Assembly: GCA_013399855.1 (NCBI GenBank)
Contig: VXAY01000169.1
Coordinates: forward strand, 1 to 64,000
Reading direction: 5' to 3'
Length of the DNA stretch: 64,000 nt
From: Oxyruncus cristatus
Lineage: Eukaryota; Chordata; Aves; Passeriformes; Cotingidae
Positions 11,691 to 22,755 of this stretch are shown one piece after another (positions within the stretch are counted from its first letter, which is position 1; every line of letters starts with the position of its first letter). Below the pieces are notes generated by a model that worked only from the letters and a program-made list of their open reading frames with translations, was not told the origin of the DNA and did not search any database. The translations under genes and the position numbers were made by a program.

Positions 11691-13830
11691 CGGACTGAAC
11701 TTCCTCGGACGCCCCCTCCCCGCCCCCTTGCCCCGGCAGCACGGGGAAACGAAACTCTCACTGTTTCCGTCCGCCCACAGAGATCCCCGGCAAGAAAACC
11801 CGCGCCCAGCTCTCACCATCCTCCTCCGAGGACTGCGGCTCGGCTTTGCTGGCATCTCACCTGGCCCCGGGGAGAGGGGCTGGAGGACTGGAGCTGCCTC
11901 CTCCCCTGAGCTCTAGGTCTGGACCCGGGGAGCCGGACGGGGACTCGAGCCCCGCGCTTCCTCCCGGTGCAGGTAGGAGCTGGTCACAGTGGTCCCGAGC
12001 CGCCTGCGGTGGGATACGGACACAGAGCAGTGAGCCCTGGGGAGGACGGGACAGGGAGAAGGAATTAATGAATTCACTGAGCATTACAGACCGTGCCGCC
12101 AGCACCAGCCACAAGCGTTACTGGGCAGCGCGAGACCCCACGAGCCGCGGCAAGGGAGGGGAGCCCTGGCCACACTCCCCCTGCCCTGCGCTGCCTCCCC
12201 CCTGCCGCGGGCCAGCTCTGTGCCGCCGACTCACCACCCAGAGAGCGCGGTGAGTCCGCAGCAGAGCCTTCCCACCCTCCACACCTGGGCAGAAGGAAGA
12301 GCCGGAGAGTCTTGTGTCCTGCCATCAGCCACCCAGGCACCGTTAGACACCCTAGAGCTTTAAACTTGGGTTGCTGCAATCAGCCGTGAGCCAGAGAGGG
12401 AGTGTCTTAAAGCTTTTAAAACTGCCTCCCTCATTATACAGCCTCTGAAGCTCACTTGACTGATGCTTTCCTTGCCCTGATATAACTGAGTCACTGCTTC
12501 TGTTTAACAGCTGCTTCCCTTTGGCAAGTGATTTGTCAGGTCTAAAATAACTTATTTTTTTTAAGGAAAAAAAAAAAAACCTGAAGATTTTTTTGATGAC
12601 CGAGCCACATTCTCTCTGCAGGTGCACGACGTGCATGATCAGAGAAACAGTGCTCAATGATGTATTTTAAGTGCACATGAACTTGTAAATAGGATGTCTT
12701 AATTTTTCCCAACTGTTGTCTTTTGGACACCTCCGTTGTAAGCAACCAAATGGCAGGAGATTCAAAGCTATATCATGTTCCCATATTCCTTCCCAGTCCT
12801 TTTGTTACCTCCAAGTTGTTTGTCACTTAAGTTGTTGCAGCAGTGTCAGGTAGCTGAGTTGTCTCCCTCGTACAGGGAATGTGGAGTAGCCAGGTGGGCA
12901 ATACCAAAACGTGGTGAAGAAAGCTCACCTGGGCAGTGTCACTGGGGAGGAACAGGCAGGCAGGGGTGTCATGCTGCAAGCACTGATTACGAGATGTGGG
13001 ATGACCCTTCAGGAATGCAAAAACAGTTTCTTACTCCAGCCTGCTCCTATATTTAAGCTGCAAACATGAAAAGACTCGGGACAGGCTGGCTTATGGCTCC
13101 CAGATGGGCTGGGGGAGGAAGTTAATTGGCACTGACGCAAAGACTTCTGCTGAAATTGCAAATCGCCCCCAAAATCGTCCTCCCAGCCTTGGAAGCTCAC
13201 CACCGGACGGCTTTACCTCCGGGACCGAACACTCCTCCCCACTGGGTTTGTGGCTCCCTCCGAGGTCTGTGTGCCCCCCGTGCCCGCCGCTGGATGCACA
13301 GCCGGCAGCACCGTGCCTTCCGCAGCTGGGTGCCGGATGGGGGCCCAGTTGAGCCTCCCTGCGCCCACCCGGGTGCTCTCGCCGTTAACGCACACGTGGT
13401 GCCCCCGGTGCCCACCCGCACTCCTCGTTTCACAGTGGCTCCTTATCCTTGCGGAGCATCCCGTTTCCTTCTGCAAGGAATAGGCGGTGTCTGCTTCCCA
13501 AGGCTGGCTGTCGCAGTGTCTGCGCCGCTCTCCTCGGGCTTATACCTCTCCAAGAGCAGGTTCCCGGGAGCGTGAGTCTGGCCAGGGAGCTGCCGGACGG
13601 TGTTTGCACGCCTCCGATCCCTGCATTGTTGTCGGCGTGGCTGTGCATCCTCCGGGAATGACTCCTGTGCAGGACTGCTCCTTCAGTAGTCCAGGGGGTG
13701 GCCCAGCTGCTGGAATCACTGCACACCACCCGACTGTCTCTTGTCCCTTTTCCTGTGTACATTTGCTTTTCTGTCGCTGGTGGTGCCCCTCCCGTTAACA
13801 CTAAATAAAGGTGCAGCAAGTGCAGATCTC
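11691..13830 (+). other. STX6: STX6 3' UTR
   Basis: Non-coding sequence after the stop with mixed GC-rich and AT-rich stretches. The best polyadenylation signal is AATAAA at 13804-13809, followed by a short GT-containing tract. No coding exon was recognised in it. Confidence 0.65.
13804..13809 (+). terminator. STX6: STX6 poly(A) signal AATAAA
   Basis: A canonical AATAAA in the context 'cactaaataaaggtgc', about 2.1 kb after the STX6 stop and 0.9 kb before the convergent KIAA1614 stop codon. It is the only canonical signal I found between the two genes on this strand. Confidence 0.7.
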
Positions 13831-14724
13831 CCGTCCTTCTCACCTGACTCGCTCCAGGACAAGCAGAGGGTCTCCTGGCACCAGGGACCGGGGAAAACTC
13901 CCACCAGCATCTGCTGGGCATTGCCCTCTTGGCTTTTGAGGCACTGCAGGTTCTGGGGTCCCCTCTGCACTGTGGGCGGCTGTGCCCAGATGGGGGGGGG
14001 GATGCTGCAGGCAGCTGTGCCCAGATGTGGGGCACCACCATGCAGAGGGCAGCCATTGCTGCCATGCCACCTCTGCCTGCTGGAGAGACATGTTTTGGCA
14101 GGAGTTTCCCCTTCCATGGCTGGAAAAAAGAACTCAGACTCTCCAAGGGTGAGGTCCTCCCCAGCCCCATCAAGTGCCATGGGAAAACAGGCAGCAAAGA
14201 CCACCCACCCCCCCATGCCAGCAAGCACCACCCCAGCCCCTCCATGCCAGCTGCAAGCCAAGGGCAGTATTTCGTTATTCCAGAGATATATTTTTGGGTT
14301 TCAGTTTAAAATAATTTAAAATAACCCCACCAGCCCGTGGGTGCAGGTTGGCAGCGCTAGCAGGAAGCCCCATGTCTCCTGGGGTCACAGAGATGGGGCG
14401 TCCCCACACTGGTCACCCCAGTGCCCAGCAGGACAGACCCGCCTGGCTCTGTCAGGGCAGGGCTGTTCCCTGCCCCCACGCTTGGGGCAGCTTCTGGAGA
14501 CACTGGACACTGTCTGGGGGGGTCCTTGATCCTGGTCTGTCTCCAGAGGGGGCTGGGAAAGCCACCTGCCCCCACTGCAGTGGTGAGCCAAGTACTGCAC
14601 CAGAGCAGGGCAGGTCCTGGTGCCACGAGACAGCTTGGTCCGCACTGGGCCATCCTGCAGCATCCTGTGACATCGTTGGGATCCCATCCTCCTCACGCTG
14701 GGCATTGCAGGAGCCGTGCCAGGG
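13831..14724. other. Convergent intergenic / KIAA1614 3' UTR
   Basis: Sequence between the STX6 poly(A) signal and the KIAA1614 stop. The - strand 3' UTR of KIAA1614 must lie here. I see no canonical AATAAA on the - strand; an AT-rich patch at about 14280-14325 with a variant AATATA is the only candidate 3' end. No other gene was seen. Confidence 0.5.
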
Positions 14725-14918
14725 CTACCGTGGCGGCGGGCGGTGCCGGAGCACGCGGAGGGACAGGGTGTCCGCCCGGAGCAGCAGCTCACGGATGCGG
14801 GGCAGCCCCAGCCCCGACACGGCCGCGCCGTTGACCTGCAGGATCTCGTCCCCCACGCCCAGGAGCCCCGCGTACAGCTTGGCCGTGCCGGCATCCGCCA
14901 TCTCCTGCACGTACACAC
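14725..14918 (-). CDS. KIAA1614: KIAA1614 last coding exon, PDZ domain C-terminal part
   Basis: The acceptor is CTCCACAG. Encodes (G)[49 protein letters not shown] and RHRPPPR, then TAG at 14725-14727. This is the second half of the PDZ fold, including its second helix. Confidence 0.93.
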
Positions 14919-17109
14919 CTGTGGAGAGGGATGGGGCGGGTGAGACCCCCACCCTGGGAGCCCGGGGGCTGCACAGTAACTGACTCATGATAAATGGCCT
15001 TTGGGTCAGGTCAGGCTGCGTGTCCCGAGCCAAGGACTCGTGGGCACGTGGGATTGTGCATGGCTGAAGCCGTACGTGGCTGCATCCTCCCATCCACTGC
15101 CGCTCCGCTGGGGCCCAGCAGGGATGAAGCAGCCCCCTCCACCCATCCCCAAGCTCGTTCCTGGGGAGGGACGAGAGCCACTGTGGAGGGACCGTGTTCG
15201 CTGTGCCAAAGCTTTGGGATGAACCCTCCGTACCTGTGTCAGGCCGGCCGTGCCCGGAGGTGACGGAGAACCCGAAGGCGCCGCTGGGGGGTCGCTGCAG
15301 CTCCAGCTGGCTGGTGCCGTCAGGGAACACCTCCACCACGCGTCCCACCGCGCGCAGCCGGCCGGGTGCCCCGATGTCCTCCACGCTCAGCGAACGCCGT
15401 GGCCCCGAGCCCCCCTTCCTGTGGGGAGAGGGGAGATGGGGTGAGCGGGGACGTGGGAAGCTTCTGGGGACCAGGGGATGGGGCCCCCAGCTGCACTGAG
15501 CCACCACATGTGGCTCAGCGCCCCGGAACAGCCTTCCTGGGCAGTGGGGATGTGCTGGGCCCCATCCTACCTGTCGGCTGTGGTCTGGGGCAGGAGGTAG
15601 GCGCTGGCACGGGGTGCCTTGCCCAGAAGGGGATGCAGGCTCTGGATAGAGGAGGCTTTTTGGGGCTGGCAGAAGGGTGACACCTGGGGAAAAGCATCTG
15701 GCTGAGATGAGGACAGTCACACACACTGTGTAGCACTGCAGCGCTTCACCCACCGATGTGCTGAGGGAGCAGGGGGCGTTGGGGCATCCCACCCCCTTGG
15801 AGCACTCCCCAACCCACCGCTGAGGAGGGAGGACCCAGTGTCCCCAGCCTGGACCAGGACACCCGCCTCAGGAGCAGCATTCCTTGGGGAGGCACCTTCG
15901 TGCTTGCCGGGCTGGGACACATGACCCATGACGGCAAAAAAAATTACCCCGACTCCCCTCCCCTAATCTGCTCTTTCACACTCCCCCCACAGCCCCTCCT
16001 TCCCCCTTCCACTCCCCCGCTGGCTCCCAGCTTTTCAAACCCAGCAGGTTTGGGGTGGCACATGCCCCCACATCCCACCAGGACCACCGTGCCCAGGAAT
16101 GCTCCACCCCAGCCTAGTGCCCCTTCTCCTGCGGGATGCCCGTCTCCCCACGGACACACCCTGCGTGGGGTGATGTCCAAGCTCACCAGCTGCAGGGACT
16201 GCAGGGAGGGCGACTTCTTCATGCCAGGGCCCCCGGGGGGAGAGCCGCCGGGGGCCGGGAGCTGCTCCATACTGTAGCAGCGGAAGCGGCCCAGGCGCTC
16301 CTTGGTGCTCTGGCTCAGGCTGCACAGGAGCTTCTTCAGCCCCGACGCCGACGCGCTGCTGCCCTTGCGGCTCGCTGGCCGCCCCGGCTCCCTGGGCAGA
16401 GAGGGATAATGGTCACCCACCGCGTGTCTGTCTGGGGGACAGCAGGACTGGCAGCTGCCCCAGGGCTGGGGGCACATCCTGCACGAGCCTCTGCAGCCTT
16501 GAAAGCCGAAATCGGGGTGCACGGTGAGATCAGGGTGCAGCCGCCTCCCCACAGCAGTGACCCAGCAGGCATAAGTTTGTCACCATCCGAAGCAATCCCT
16601 CCCTGCTTTCCCCATAATTTCAGGGGTTTAACATCTCTCAGACCTCTCCTGCTCTCTGCCCCGAGGGATCACATCCTGCCAAGGGGCTCAAAGGACCCAG
16701 CACCGCCTCCAAACCCTCCTGCCAGGCTGAGACACACAGTGCCAGGCACAGGGCCAGCGGGATCGCTCCTGGGGAGCCCCAAGGCAGGTGGTCTTCCCCA
16801 AAGGGGAGAATGTGATGCTGAACGAAACACCTCTGTCACATTCGCTGTAACACCCTCGGCAGAACCAGATGCGGAGCAAAAATACAGCTCCCCCAAACCC
16901 ACACCCATACACGGGCACACTGTCCCCCCCATATTGTGGTTTCTGGCAGGTTTTCGGGGCTGAAGGGTCGAGTCCCACCGGGAAGCCTCGAGGGGCTCAG
17001 CCTGGTAGTACCCTGCAGTGCCCAGGAGGGATGCTCATGCTCATGCTGCACGGCGCAGAATGCCGCGGCCCTTCACACTCACCCATGTGCTGCGCTCCCA
17101 GCCGGGCAC

Positions 17110-17151
<42 letters not shown>

Positions 17152-20100
17152 GCTCCAGGTGTGCCAGCACCTTCCCCGGGGGGACGAGCAGTCCCCTGGG
17201 GTACGGGGGTGGCAGGGCCGGCGGCGGGGTTTGGCACTGCCCCTGTAACCACAGCGAGACAGTCACGTGCCAGCTCTGTTGGGGACCCCCCCAGCACCCA
17301 CTGCGCAGGTCTCTTACCTCTGCCTGTCCCCGGGGCATCCTGCCCGTGGGTGTTGTTGCAGTTGTTGGTGGACAAGGCACAGAGGGGGCTCCCCGGGAGC
17401 CACCTGGGGCTGCAGGGACTTCTCTGCCCCTCTGTGCCCCCAGGCTGGGGGGAGGCAGCGCTGCCAGCATCCGGCTCTGGGCCTCGGGATCCTTGGCTCG
17501 ACTCACGGCGGCTGCCACTGGAGAAGAGGGCTTTCCTGCAAGGCACCTGGGAGCAGGCCTTCTTGGTGGGGGGCGGAGCAGGGAGGTGGGTGCTTGGAAT
17601 GGGGGTGCTGGTCCTCAGCTGACAGGACGGGTCCAGGGGCTCACTGGGCTGCTGTGGGGGATGAGTGGTGCTCCCCACCCCCTTGCTGCCCCCCGGATAC
17701 CGATGTGGTTCCCCGTCCTCCCGGCTGCTGGCTCTCCCTGGCGGCGGGGGGCAAGCAGCCCCCGTTTGGTTTGTGGCACCCCCTGAGCTCCCCCCGTCCT
17801 CTGCGCGGGGGCCACCACTGGCCACACACGTCCCCTTGCTGGCCCTCATCTCTGGCGGTGGGGTGGCACGGGGGGCTCTGTGCCCGCGAGTCCGGGGGTC
17901 CCGGTGCCCCCGCAGGTGGGGGCTGCGGGGTCCTGCCTCCTCGCTGTCCGTCCGGCAGCCGTCGGAGGTGTCGGTGCTCTCCAGGGCCGAGTCCACCTCG
18001 TCAATGTAGGTGACGTCCCCAATGTAAGTCTCCTTGATCTTCTCGGTGTGGATGCGCTGCCGGGAGGGGAGGATCCACAGCGGGGACCCTCCGGGGCCCA
18101 GGGGCCTGATTTTGGGCTCTGTCTGGGCAGCGCTCGGCCCCCTGCTATCCCCCGGGATGCTTCTCTGTGCCGCAGGGCTGCTTTTGGCCGCGTCGGTGGC
18201 AGCTTGTGCGTCCGTGTCCCGGCCGGCGGCAGCACCGAGCAGGGAGCCGCAGGCGCTGCACTTGCCCCCGGCCACGAGGTCGCCGCTCCGGGCTCTGGGC
18301 TGGCCAGCGCCGTCCCCCGGCTGCCTGCTGCCGGCCGGCTCCGGCGAGGAGAGCGCCGAGCCCAGCGCCCGCCGGTGCCGCAGCTGCAGCCGCTCCAGGT
18401 ACCGCACCTCGGCGTCGCGGGCCGACTCGTCCTCGAAGCGGACGCGGGATGGGGACGGTCCCCGCGGCCGCCGCGGCCGCCCGCAGCTCGACTCCCCGCT
18501 GGACGAGTCGCTCAGGCTCCCGCCGTCCCGCGGGGCGACACTCGGCCTCCCGCTGGGCTCCCTGCCGTGGGGACAGACAGACGGACACGGGCAAGCTGCG
18601 AGGGCCGCCTGGCTCCCTTGGGAAAGCAGGGCGGGAGGGGGAAGACGCAGCGCAGAAGATGGGGCAAGGAGGAAACACTACCCGATGCTCCCTGGCCGTG
18701 TACAGCCCTGCTCCCCCTCCAGCCTAAAGCCGGAATCTGGAGAGGCTGTGGCACTATCCCGCTGCCACAGCCCAACCTCCATCACCCTTCCCCTGCCCCG
18801 AGGTGTGTGGTTAATCATTCCGGGAACACCACATCGCACATGACCCAACACACGGCGAGATGCCGCTTTGGTCCAGCCTCCAGCAGCCAGCCTGCCCCGG
18901 GAAAACACTCCCCATCAGCTGGGAGACGCCATCCTCCTGCCATTAATGCCTCCGTGTGACCATAAAACACTATTTAATTATTAAACACCCCCCAAATATT
19001 GTGCTGCAAAGAGGTCAGGCAGGGGATGCTCCTGCACCCAGGGTAAGAGGCTGCACCGAGCACACAGTGGGTCAGACCCCAGCTCCACACGCGTGCCTGC
19101 ACATACGTGTGCGCTCCACACACACAGCTGCATCTCTGTGTGCGTCCCAAACCCAGCAGCAGCCCTGGGAACCCCGTGGAGGAGGCAGGGGAGGGTCAGG
19201 CAGGGTGGTGGCACTGACCTGGGGTGCGGGAGGGCGGTGGGGAGGAGGAGGATGTCGTGGCTGGCTCGCAGGGGGTTCGTCCGAGCCTTCATGCGGGCGC
19301 GCTGCAGCAGCTGCTTGGCCTGCTCGTGCCGCGGGCTCAGCTCGAGCTCCTGCCCAGGGACAAAGGCCCTGCGGCCCCGCAGCGGGGAGGGGGATTAGGA
19401 AAAAATAACAGGGATTAGACGTGGTTTAACAGTGACGACGAGGCTGCTCTGCCCAGGGAAAGCGGGGCTCGGCCGCCATTCGTGGGCGGGCTGGCAGCCG
19501 TGCCGGGGGACGCCCTGGCAGGCGCCCTGTCCCACCCCAGTGACAGGTGATGCTTTGGGGGGAGGCTCAGCACCCACGGCTCGGGCGTGGGCAGCACTTT
19601 ATGCCATGGGCATCTCAGAGATGGACAGGGAAACTGAGGCAGGCGCTGCTTCCCATCCCCACCGCTGTAAATCCCACAGCGATGCGGAGGCAGGCAGGTT
19701 TGGGATGACCCCCCTGACCCAGCTGCCTTCCCTCCCTTGCAGGGAAGGGTCTTCCCCTGCACTCCCAGCCCTGACAGCTGCAGGGTGGGGGACCTATCAG
19801 CTCTCACTGCTCCAGCACTGTCTTCCCGGTTGGCCATGGCCCTAATCCTCCTGATTAAAATAATCAGCTCAGGCAGTTGCTTTGGGAAGCCTGGCCTTAA
19901 CCTCTTGAGGGCGGGAGGGTGGGTGCACGCTGGCCTGTCTGTGCAGCACCATGGGGGTTCCAGGCTGCCTCCCAGGGTTTGGCTGCCACTACTCCCTGGT
20001 TCTGCCTTGCACCCCTACATCACTGATCCAGCCACCCGAGAGGAATAGAACCACCATCCTGGGGGCCTCTCCCCACTCATTCTCTTCCCCTGTGGAGCCC

Positions 20101-21730
20101 CCAGCCCCTCACGCTGCCGCCCCGCTCACCTGCCCATCCCACCTCCTTATTTTTAGTCCATACCTCGAAGGTTTATCATTAGTCCAACAAGATTACACAC
20201 GCCTGCCCGCCTCAATCTTCTTAAGCACCTGGAGCAAATTTCTGTCCCATCATCTTCCCCCAGCTCCCTTCCCGCCCAGGGGTCCTGGCTGGGGTCCCCT
20301 GTGCTCAGACACCTCATGGATACACAGCTCCTGCCCCAGCTCACACCAAAGCATCGCTGGAGCCCGGCCACGCTCCTCCACCAGCAGCCACGCTGGGGGG
20401 CTGCCCCACAGCCCTTCCCCGGAGCTGCTTCATGGGACGTATTTAAAACACAAGAGGGAAAGAGGGAAACCTCCACCTCTGCCATGCTGGGACTGACCCA
20501 CCTGCAGCCCTCAGCGTCCTGCAGTGAGACCCCCGAGTCCCAGTCACCGTCACTCGCCGGCATCTCTGAAAGGCGAGACAGAGAAAGGCATCAGCCTGGA
20601 TGGATGGCAGCCCCCACCCTGGGCCCCCTCGCTTACCCCATCTCAACACCCTCTGCGGGGCTCTCCCAGATGCTTGGCTCTGGGAGACCCCAGAAGAGCA
20701 GGATGGGGGGTAACAGCACGTGGCACTGGGTGGCAGTGTGGGGGGGGGACCATGGGGTCATTGGGGCAGATGCTGTCAAAGGGGAAATTAATTCCCTTTT
20801 CTGGTGGCAGCTTCCAAAGGGACAGCGACGCCCACAGACTTGGAGGGCCCCAAAAGGTGGGTTTCTTGCTCTTAGCAGAAATTCTTCACCAGAAAGGGAC
20901 CGTTAGCACCCAGAACGTCTCGTTGGTATCTACTACATCCCAATAAGGGGGATGGGGCAGCCCTGGGACGTGAAGGAGCAAGGAGTTGCACTCACACCAA
21001 GGGAGGCTGGAGTATGCCAGTGAGGACCCCACTTTGCCCCAAAGCTTTTCCCTCCCACACCCCCCAGCTCTCCTGAAACAGCTGCCACCTTCCCAAAGTA
21101 CACACCAGGAGCAGCAAGGCCCAGCACCTCCTGCAGCAGCCGCCGGTTCCTCTCCACCCGCTCGGACAACGAGAGCCTCTCCCAGCTCTCTGCTGCAGGG
21201 GGGGACACAGAGGGACCCGCCCGGTCCCACGGCGGCGTCCGTGCCTCTTCATCCTGGGGCTGTCTCTCATGGAGGGAGGCAGAGCGCCGGGACCTGCTGC
21301 CCTTGTCCTGCGGGAGCTCGGTGCCTGCCGGCACATCTCCCCTGTGTGCCGGCACCCGCCAGAGCCCCGGGGTGCCAGGGCGGGGTGCCGGGGGGCTGCC
21401 ATCCACAGGCTCCCCACCGTCCAGCAGCCCGTCCGTCAGGTAGGTTCGGAGCTGAGCCCGCGGCTCCGCCGCTGCCACATCCACCCCCGGCTTCCCCCGC
21501 CGGGGCCGGGGTTTCTTGGGCGAGGGGCGCTCGGGGGTGGCCGCGGGGGTCCCTGGCCGGCCGCCCCCCCGCTTCTCCTTCAGCGCCTTCACCTTGCTCT
21601 CCAGGACGGTGTGGGGGCCACGGGTGGCCTCGGGGCGCTCCAGCGGGGCAGGGCTCCGGCTGCCACTCTGGCTGTGCTGCCTGGGGGGCCGCGGCACACG
21701 CCGTGCCTCAGCGGGAGAGCTCCCCTCCAT
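14725..21730 (-). CDS. KIAA1614: KIAA1614 orthologue, PDZ-domain protein
   Basis: Nine exons (21106-21735, 20502-20565, 19219-19368, 17318-18561, 17083-17242, 16187-16391, 15571-15683, 15234-15418, 14725-14918) chain in phase. From the ATG at 21730 they give exactly 980 codons, stop included. The order of features is: a basic segment with [39 protein letters not shown]; the hallmark [40 protein letters not shown]; a 13-glutamine run; [35 protein letters not shown]; and a C-terminal PDZ-type fold with GAFGFSV as carboxylate loop, [20 protein letters not shown] and [11 protein letters not shown]. The identification rests on these hallmarks and on synteny with STX6 and XPR1. The family is little characterised and no enzymatic role is suggested. 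The N-terminus is uncertain because of upstream candidate exons and the assembly gap. Confidence 0.88.
15234..15418 (-). CDS. KIAA1614: KIAA1614 exon, start of PDZ domain
   Basis: Encodes (R)[20 protein letters not shown], then [20 protein letters not shown] and [15 protein letters not shown]. The first PDZ strand and the GFSV carboxylate-binding loop lie here. The acceptor is CCACAG and the donor ACAG|GTACGG. Confidence 0.92.
15571..15683 (-). CDS. KIAA1614: KIAA1614 113-base exon
   Basis: Encodes [20 protein letters not shown] through [10 protein letters not shown]. The acceptor is CCCCAG and the donor ACAG|GTAGGA. It is required to reconcile the phases of the flanking exons. Confidence 0.85.
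15684..16186 (-). other. KIAA1614 intron
   Basis: GC-rich GT-AG intron of 503 bases with nothing further recognised. Confidence 0.7.
16187..16391 (-). CDS. KIAA1614: KIAA1614 205-base exon
   Basis: Encodes [17 protein letters not shown], then [20 protein letters not shown], ending [11 protein letters not shown]. The acceptor is CCCAG and the donor CTG|GTGAGC. The basic-serine stretch is a conserved-looking island in a low-complexity protein. Confidence 0.9.
16392..17082 (-). other. KIAA1614 intron
   Basis: GT-AG intron of 691 bases. No repeat or exon was recognised. Confidence 0.7.
17083..17242 (-). CDS. KIAA1614: KIAA1614 exon with polyglutamine run
   Basis: The acceptor is GGTTACAG and the donor CATGG|GTGAGT. 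The phase-correct frame reads [16 protein letters not shown], then 13 glutamines, then [10 protein letters not shown]. Other frames would read the repeat as serine or alanine, but only the Q frame joins both neighbouring exons. Confidence 0.82.
17112..17150 (-). repeat. KIAA1614: (CAG)13 trinucleotide repeat, coding polyglutamine
   Basis: Thirteen uninterrupted CTG units on the + strand read as pure CAG on the coding - strand, inside a KIAA1614 exon. The purity makes length polymorphism likely. Confidence 0.95.
17243..17317 (-). other. KIAA1614: 75-base, stop-free KIAA1614 intron
   Basis: It begins GTAAGA and ends TGGTTACAG. Its length is a multiple of three and it carries no in-frame stop, so retention would add 25 residues without breaking the frame. 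Confidence 0.75.
17318..18561 (-). CDS. KIAA1614: KIAA1614 large central exon
   Basis: A 1,244-base exon. It starts (R)[18 protein letters not shown] and contains the family hallmark [20 protein letters not shown] and the acidic [21 protein letters not shown] long low-complexity Pro/Ser/Gly region follows. The donor is AGAG|GTAAGA at 17317. The following intron is only 75 bases. Confidence 0.9.
18562..19218 (-). other. KIAA1614 intron
   Basis: GT-AG intron of 657 bases with a short AT-rich patch near 18965-19000. Nothing else was recognised. Confidence 0.7.
19219..19368 (-). CDS. KIAA1614: KIAA1614 150-base exon
   Basis: Encodes (R)[18 protein letters not shown], then [20 protein letters not shown]. 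The acceptor is CCGCAG and the donor CCCAG|GTCAGT. Confidence 0.88.
19369..20501 (-). other. KIAA1614 intron
   Basis: GT-AG intron of 1.1 kb. No repeat or exon was recognised. Confidence 0.7.
20502..20565 (-). CDS. KIAA1614: KIAA1614 64-base exon
   Basis: The acceptor is CTTTCAG and the donor GCAG|GTGGGT. It encodes (E)[19 protein letters not shown] and C. Phases 1-in and 2-out match its neighbours exactly. Confidence 0.88.
20566..21105 (-). other. KIAA1614 intron
   Basis: GT-AG intron of 540 bases with a G-run at about 20741-20749. Nothing else was recognised. Confidence 0.7.
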
Positions 21731-21735
21731 GAGTG
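21106..21735 (-). CDS. KIAA1614: KIAA1614 exon with MEGSS start candidate
   Basis: The acceptor is CGCAG|CACTC followed by ATG at 21730-21728 ([15 protein letters not shown]). The exon encodes a proline/arginine-rich region with [17 protein letters not shown] and [18 protein letters not shown]. It ends CCTG|GTGTGT in phase 1. The frame is also open upstream of the ATG, so the ATG may be internal. Confidence 0.85.
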
Positions 21736-22046
21736 CTGCGGAGGGAAAACCCAGGGGAGGGGCGGTGGGTGACCCCCACACCGCCCTCGCCCACCCCAGC
21801 ACCGCACCCGGTGCCTCCACAAAGGGCATCACCCCGCCTGCCCCGGGCTCTGCAGAGACGGGGGTACCTGTGCCGGGGGGAAAACACGTGCAGTGGCACC
21901 AGAGTGTGCTCGGGAAGGAGGGGGATAGGGAGGTGGCACAGCACCAGGCCACCCAGCCACCCACGCAGAGCACTGACACCGTGCCAGCACCGCAGGGGAG
22001 CGCGGGGAACGGGGGAGCCGTGGGGGAGCAGTGGGGAGCAGTGGGG

Positions 22047-22572
22047 NNNNNNNNNNNNNNNNNNNNNNNNNNNNNNNNNNNNNNNNNNNNNNNNNNNNNN
22101 NNNNNNNNNNNNNNNNNNNNNNNNNNNNNNNNNNNNNNNNNNNNNNNNNNNNNNNNNNNNNNNNNNNNNNNNNNNNNNNNNNNNNNNNNNNNNNNNNNNN
22201 NNNNNNNNNNNNNNNNNNNNNNNNNNNNNNNNNNNNNNNNNNNNNNNNNNNNNNNNNNNNNNNNNNNNNNNNNNNNNNNNNNNNNNNNNNNNNNNNNNNN
22301 NNNNNNNNNNNNNNNNNNNNNNNNNNNNNNNNNNNNNNNNNNNNNNNNNNNNNNNNNNNNNNNNNNNNNNNNNNNNNNNNNNNNNNNNNNNNNNNNNNNN
22401 NNNNNNNNNNNNNNNNNNNNNNNNNNNNNNNNNNNNNNNNNNNNNNNNNNNNNNNNNNNNNNNNNNNNNNNNNNNNNNNNNNNNNNNNNNNNNNNNNNNN
22501 NNNNNNNNNNNNNNNNNNNNNNNNNNNNNNNNNNNNNNNNNNNNNNNNNNNNNNNNNNNNNNNNNNNNNNNN
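22047..22572. other. Assembly gap (526 N)
   Basis: A run of N. The left flank is 'gggagcagtggggagcagtgg', a tandem of 'gggagcagtg', so the gap probably hides a GC-rich tandem repeat. It lies between the first secure KIAA1614 exon and candidate upstream exons. Confidence 0.99.
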
Positions 22573-22685
22573 ATCCTGTCCCCACTGGAACCCCTGGAGG
22601 AGCCTCCCCCGCGGCCGGGACTGAAGGAGCATCCCCGTGACGCCCCCCGGGCCCCATCGCCCCCACGGCTCCCCGCAGCCCCGCG
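22573..22685 (-). CDS. Candidate KIAA1614 5' coding exon cut by the gap
   Basis: On the - strand an acceptor-like TCCCACTCAG precedes an open frame. It holds an internal ATG at 22657 and reads MGPGGRHGDAPSVPAAGEAP onward into the gap. Its phase fits a join from the candidate exon at 23664-23725. There is no homology support. Confidence 0.3.
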
Positions 22686-22731
22686 CTGAGTGGGACGGGG
22701 TCGCGGGCGGGAGGCGAGGGCTGTTCCTTAC

Positions 22732-22755
22732 CCCCGCAGCAGCATCGGGAGAGGG
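22732..22755 (-). other. Candidate 24-base microexon
   Basis: A very long polypyrimidine tract on the - strand ends in TTCCCAG. It is followed 24 bases later by GGGG|GTAAGG. The 24 bases are in multiples of three and contain an ATG. This is splice-signal evidence only. Confidence 0.2.

Noticed and set aside
17083..17242. Polyserine or polyalanine reading of the CAG repeat
   Set aside because: Only the glutamine frame keeps the phase with both flanking exons.
17880..18959. Long + strand open frames opposite the KIAA1614 large exon
   Set aside because: They are GC-rich antisense shadows of the real - strand exon.
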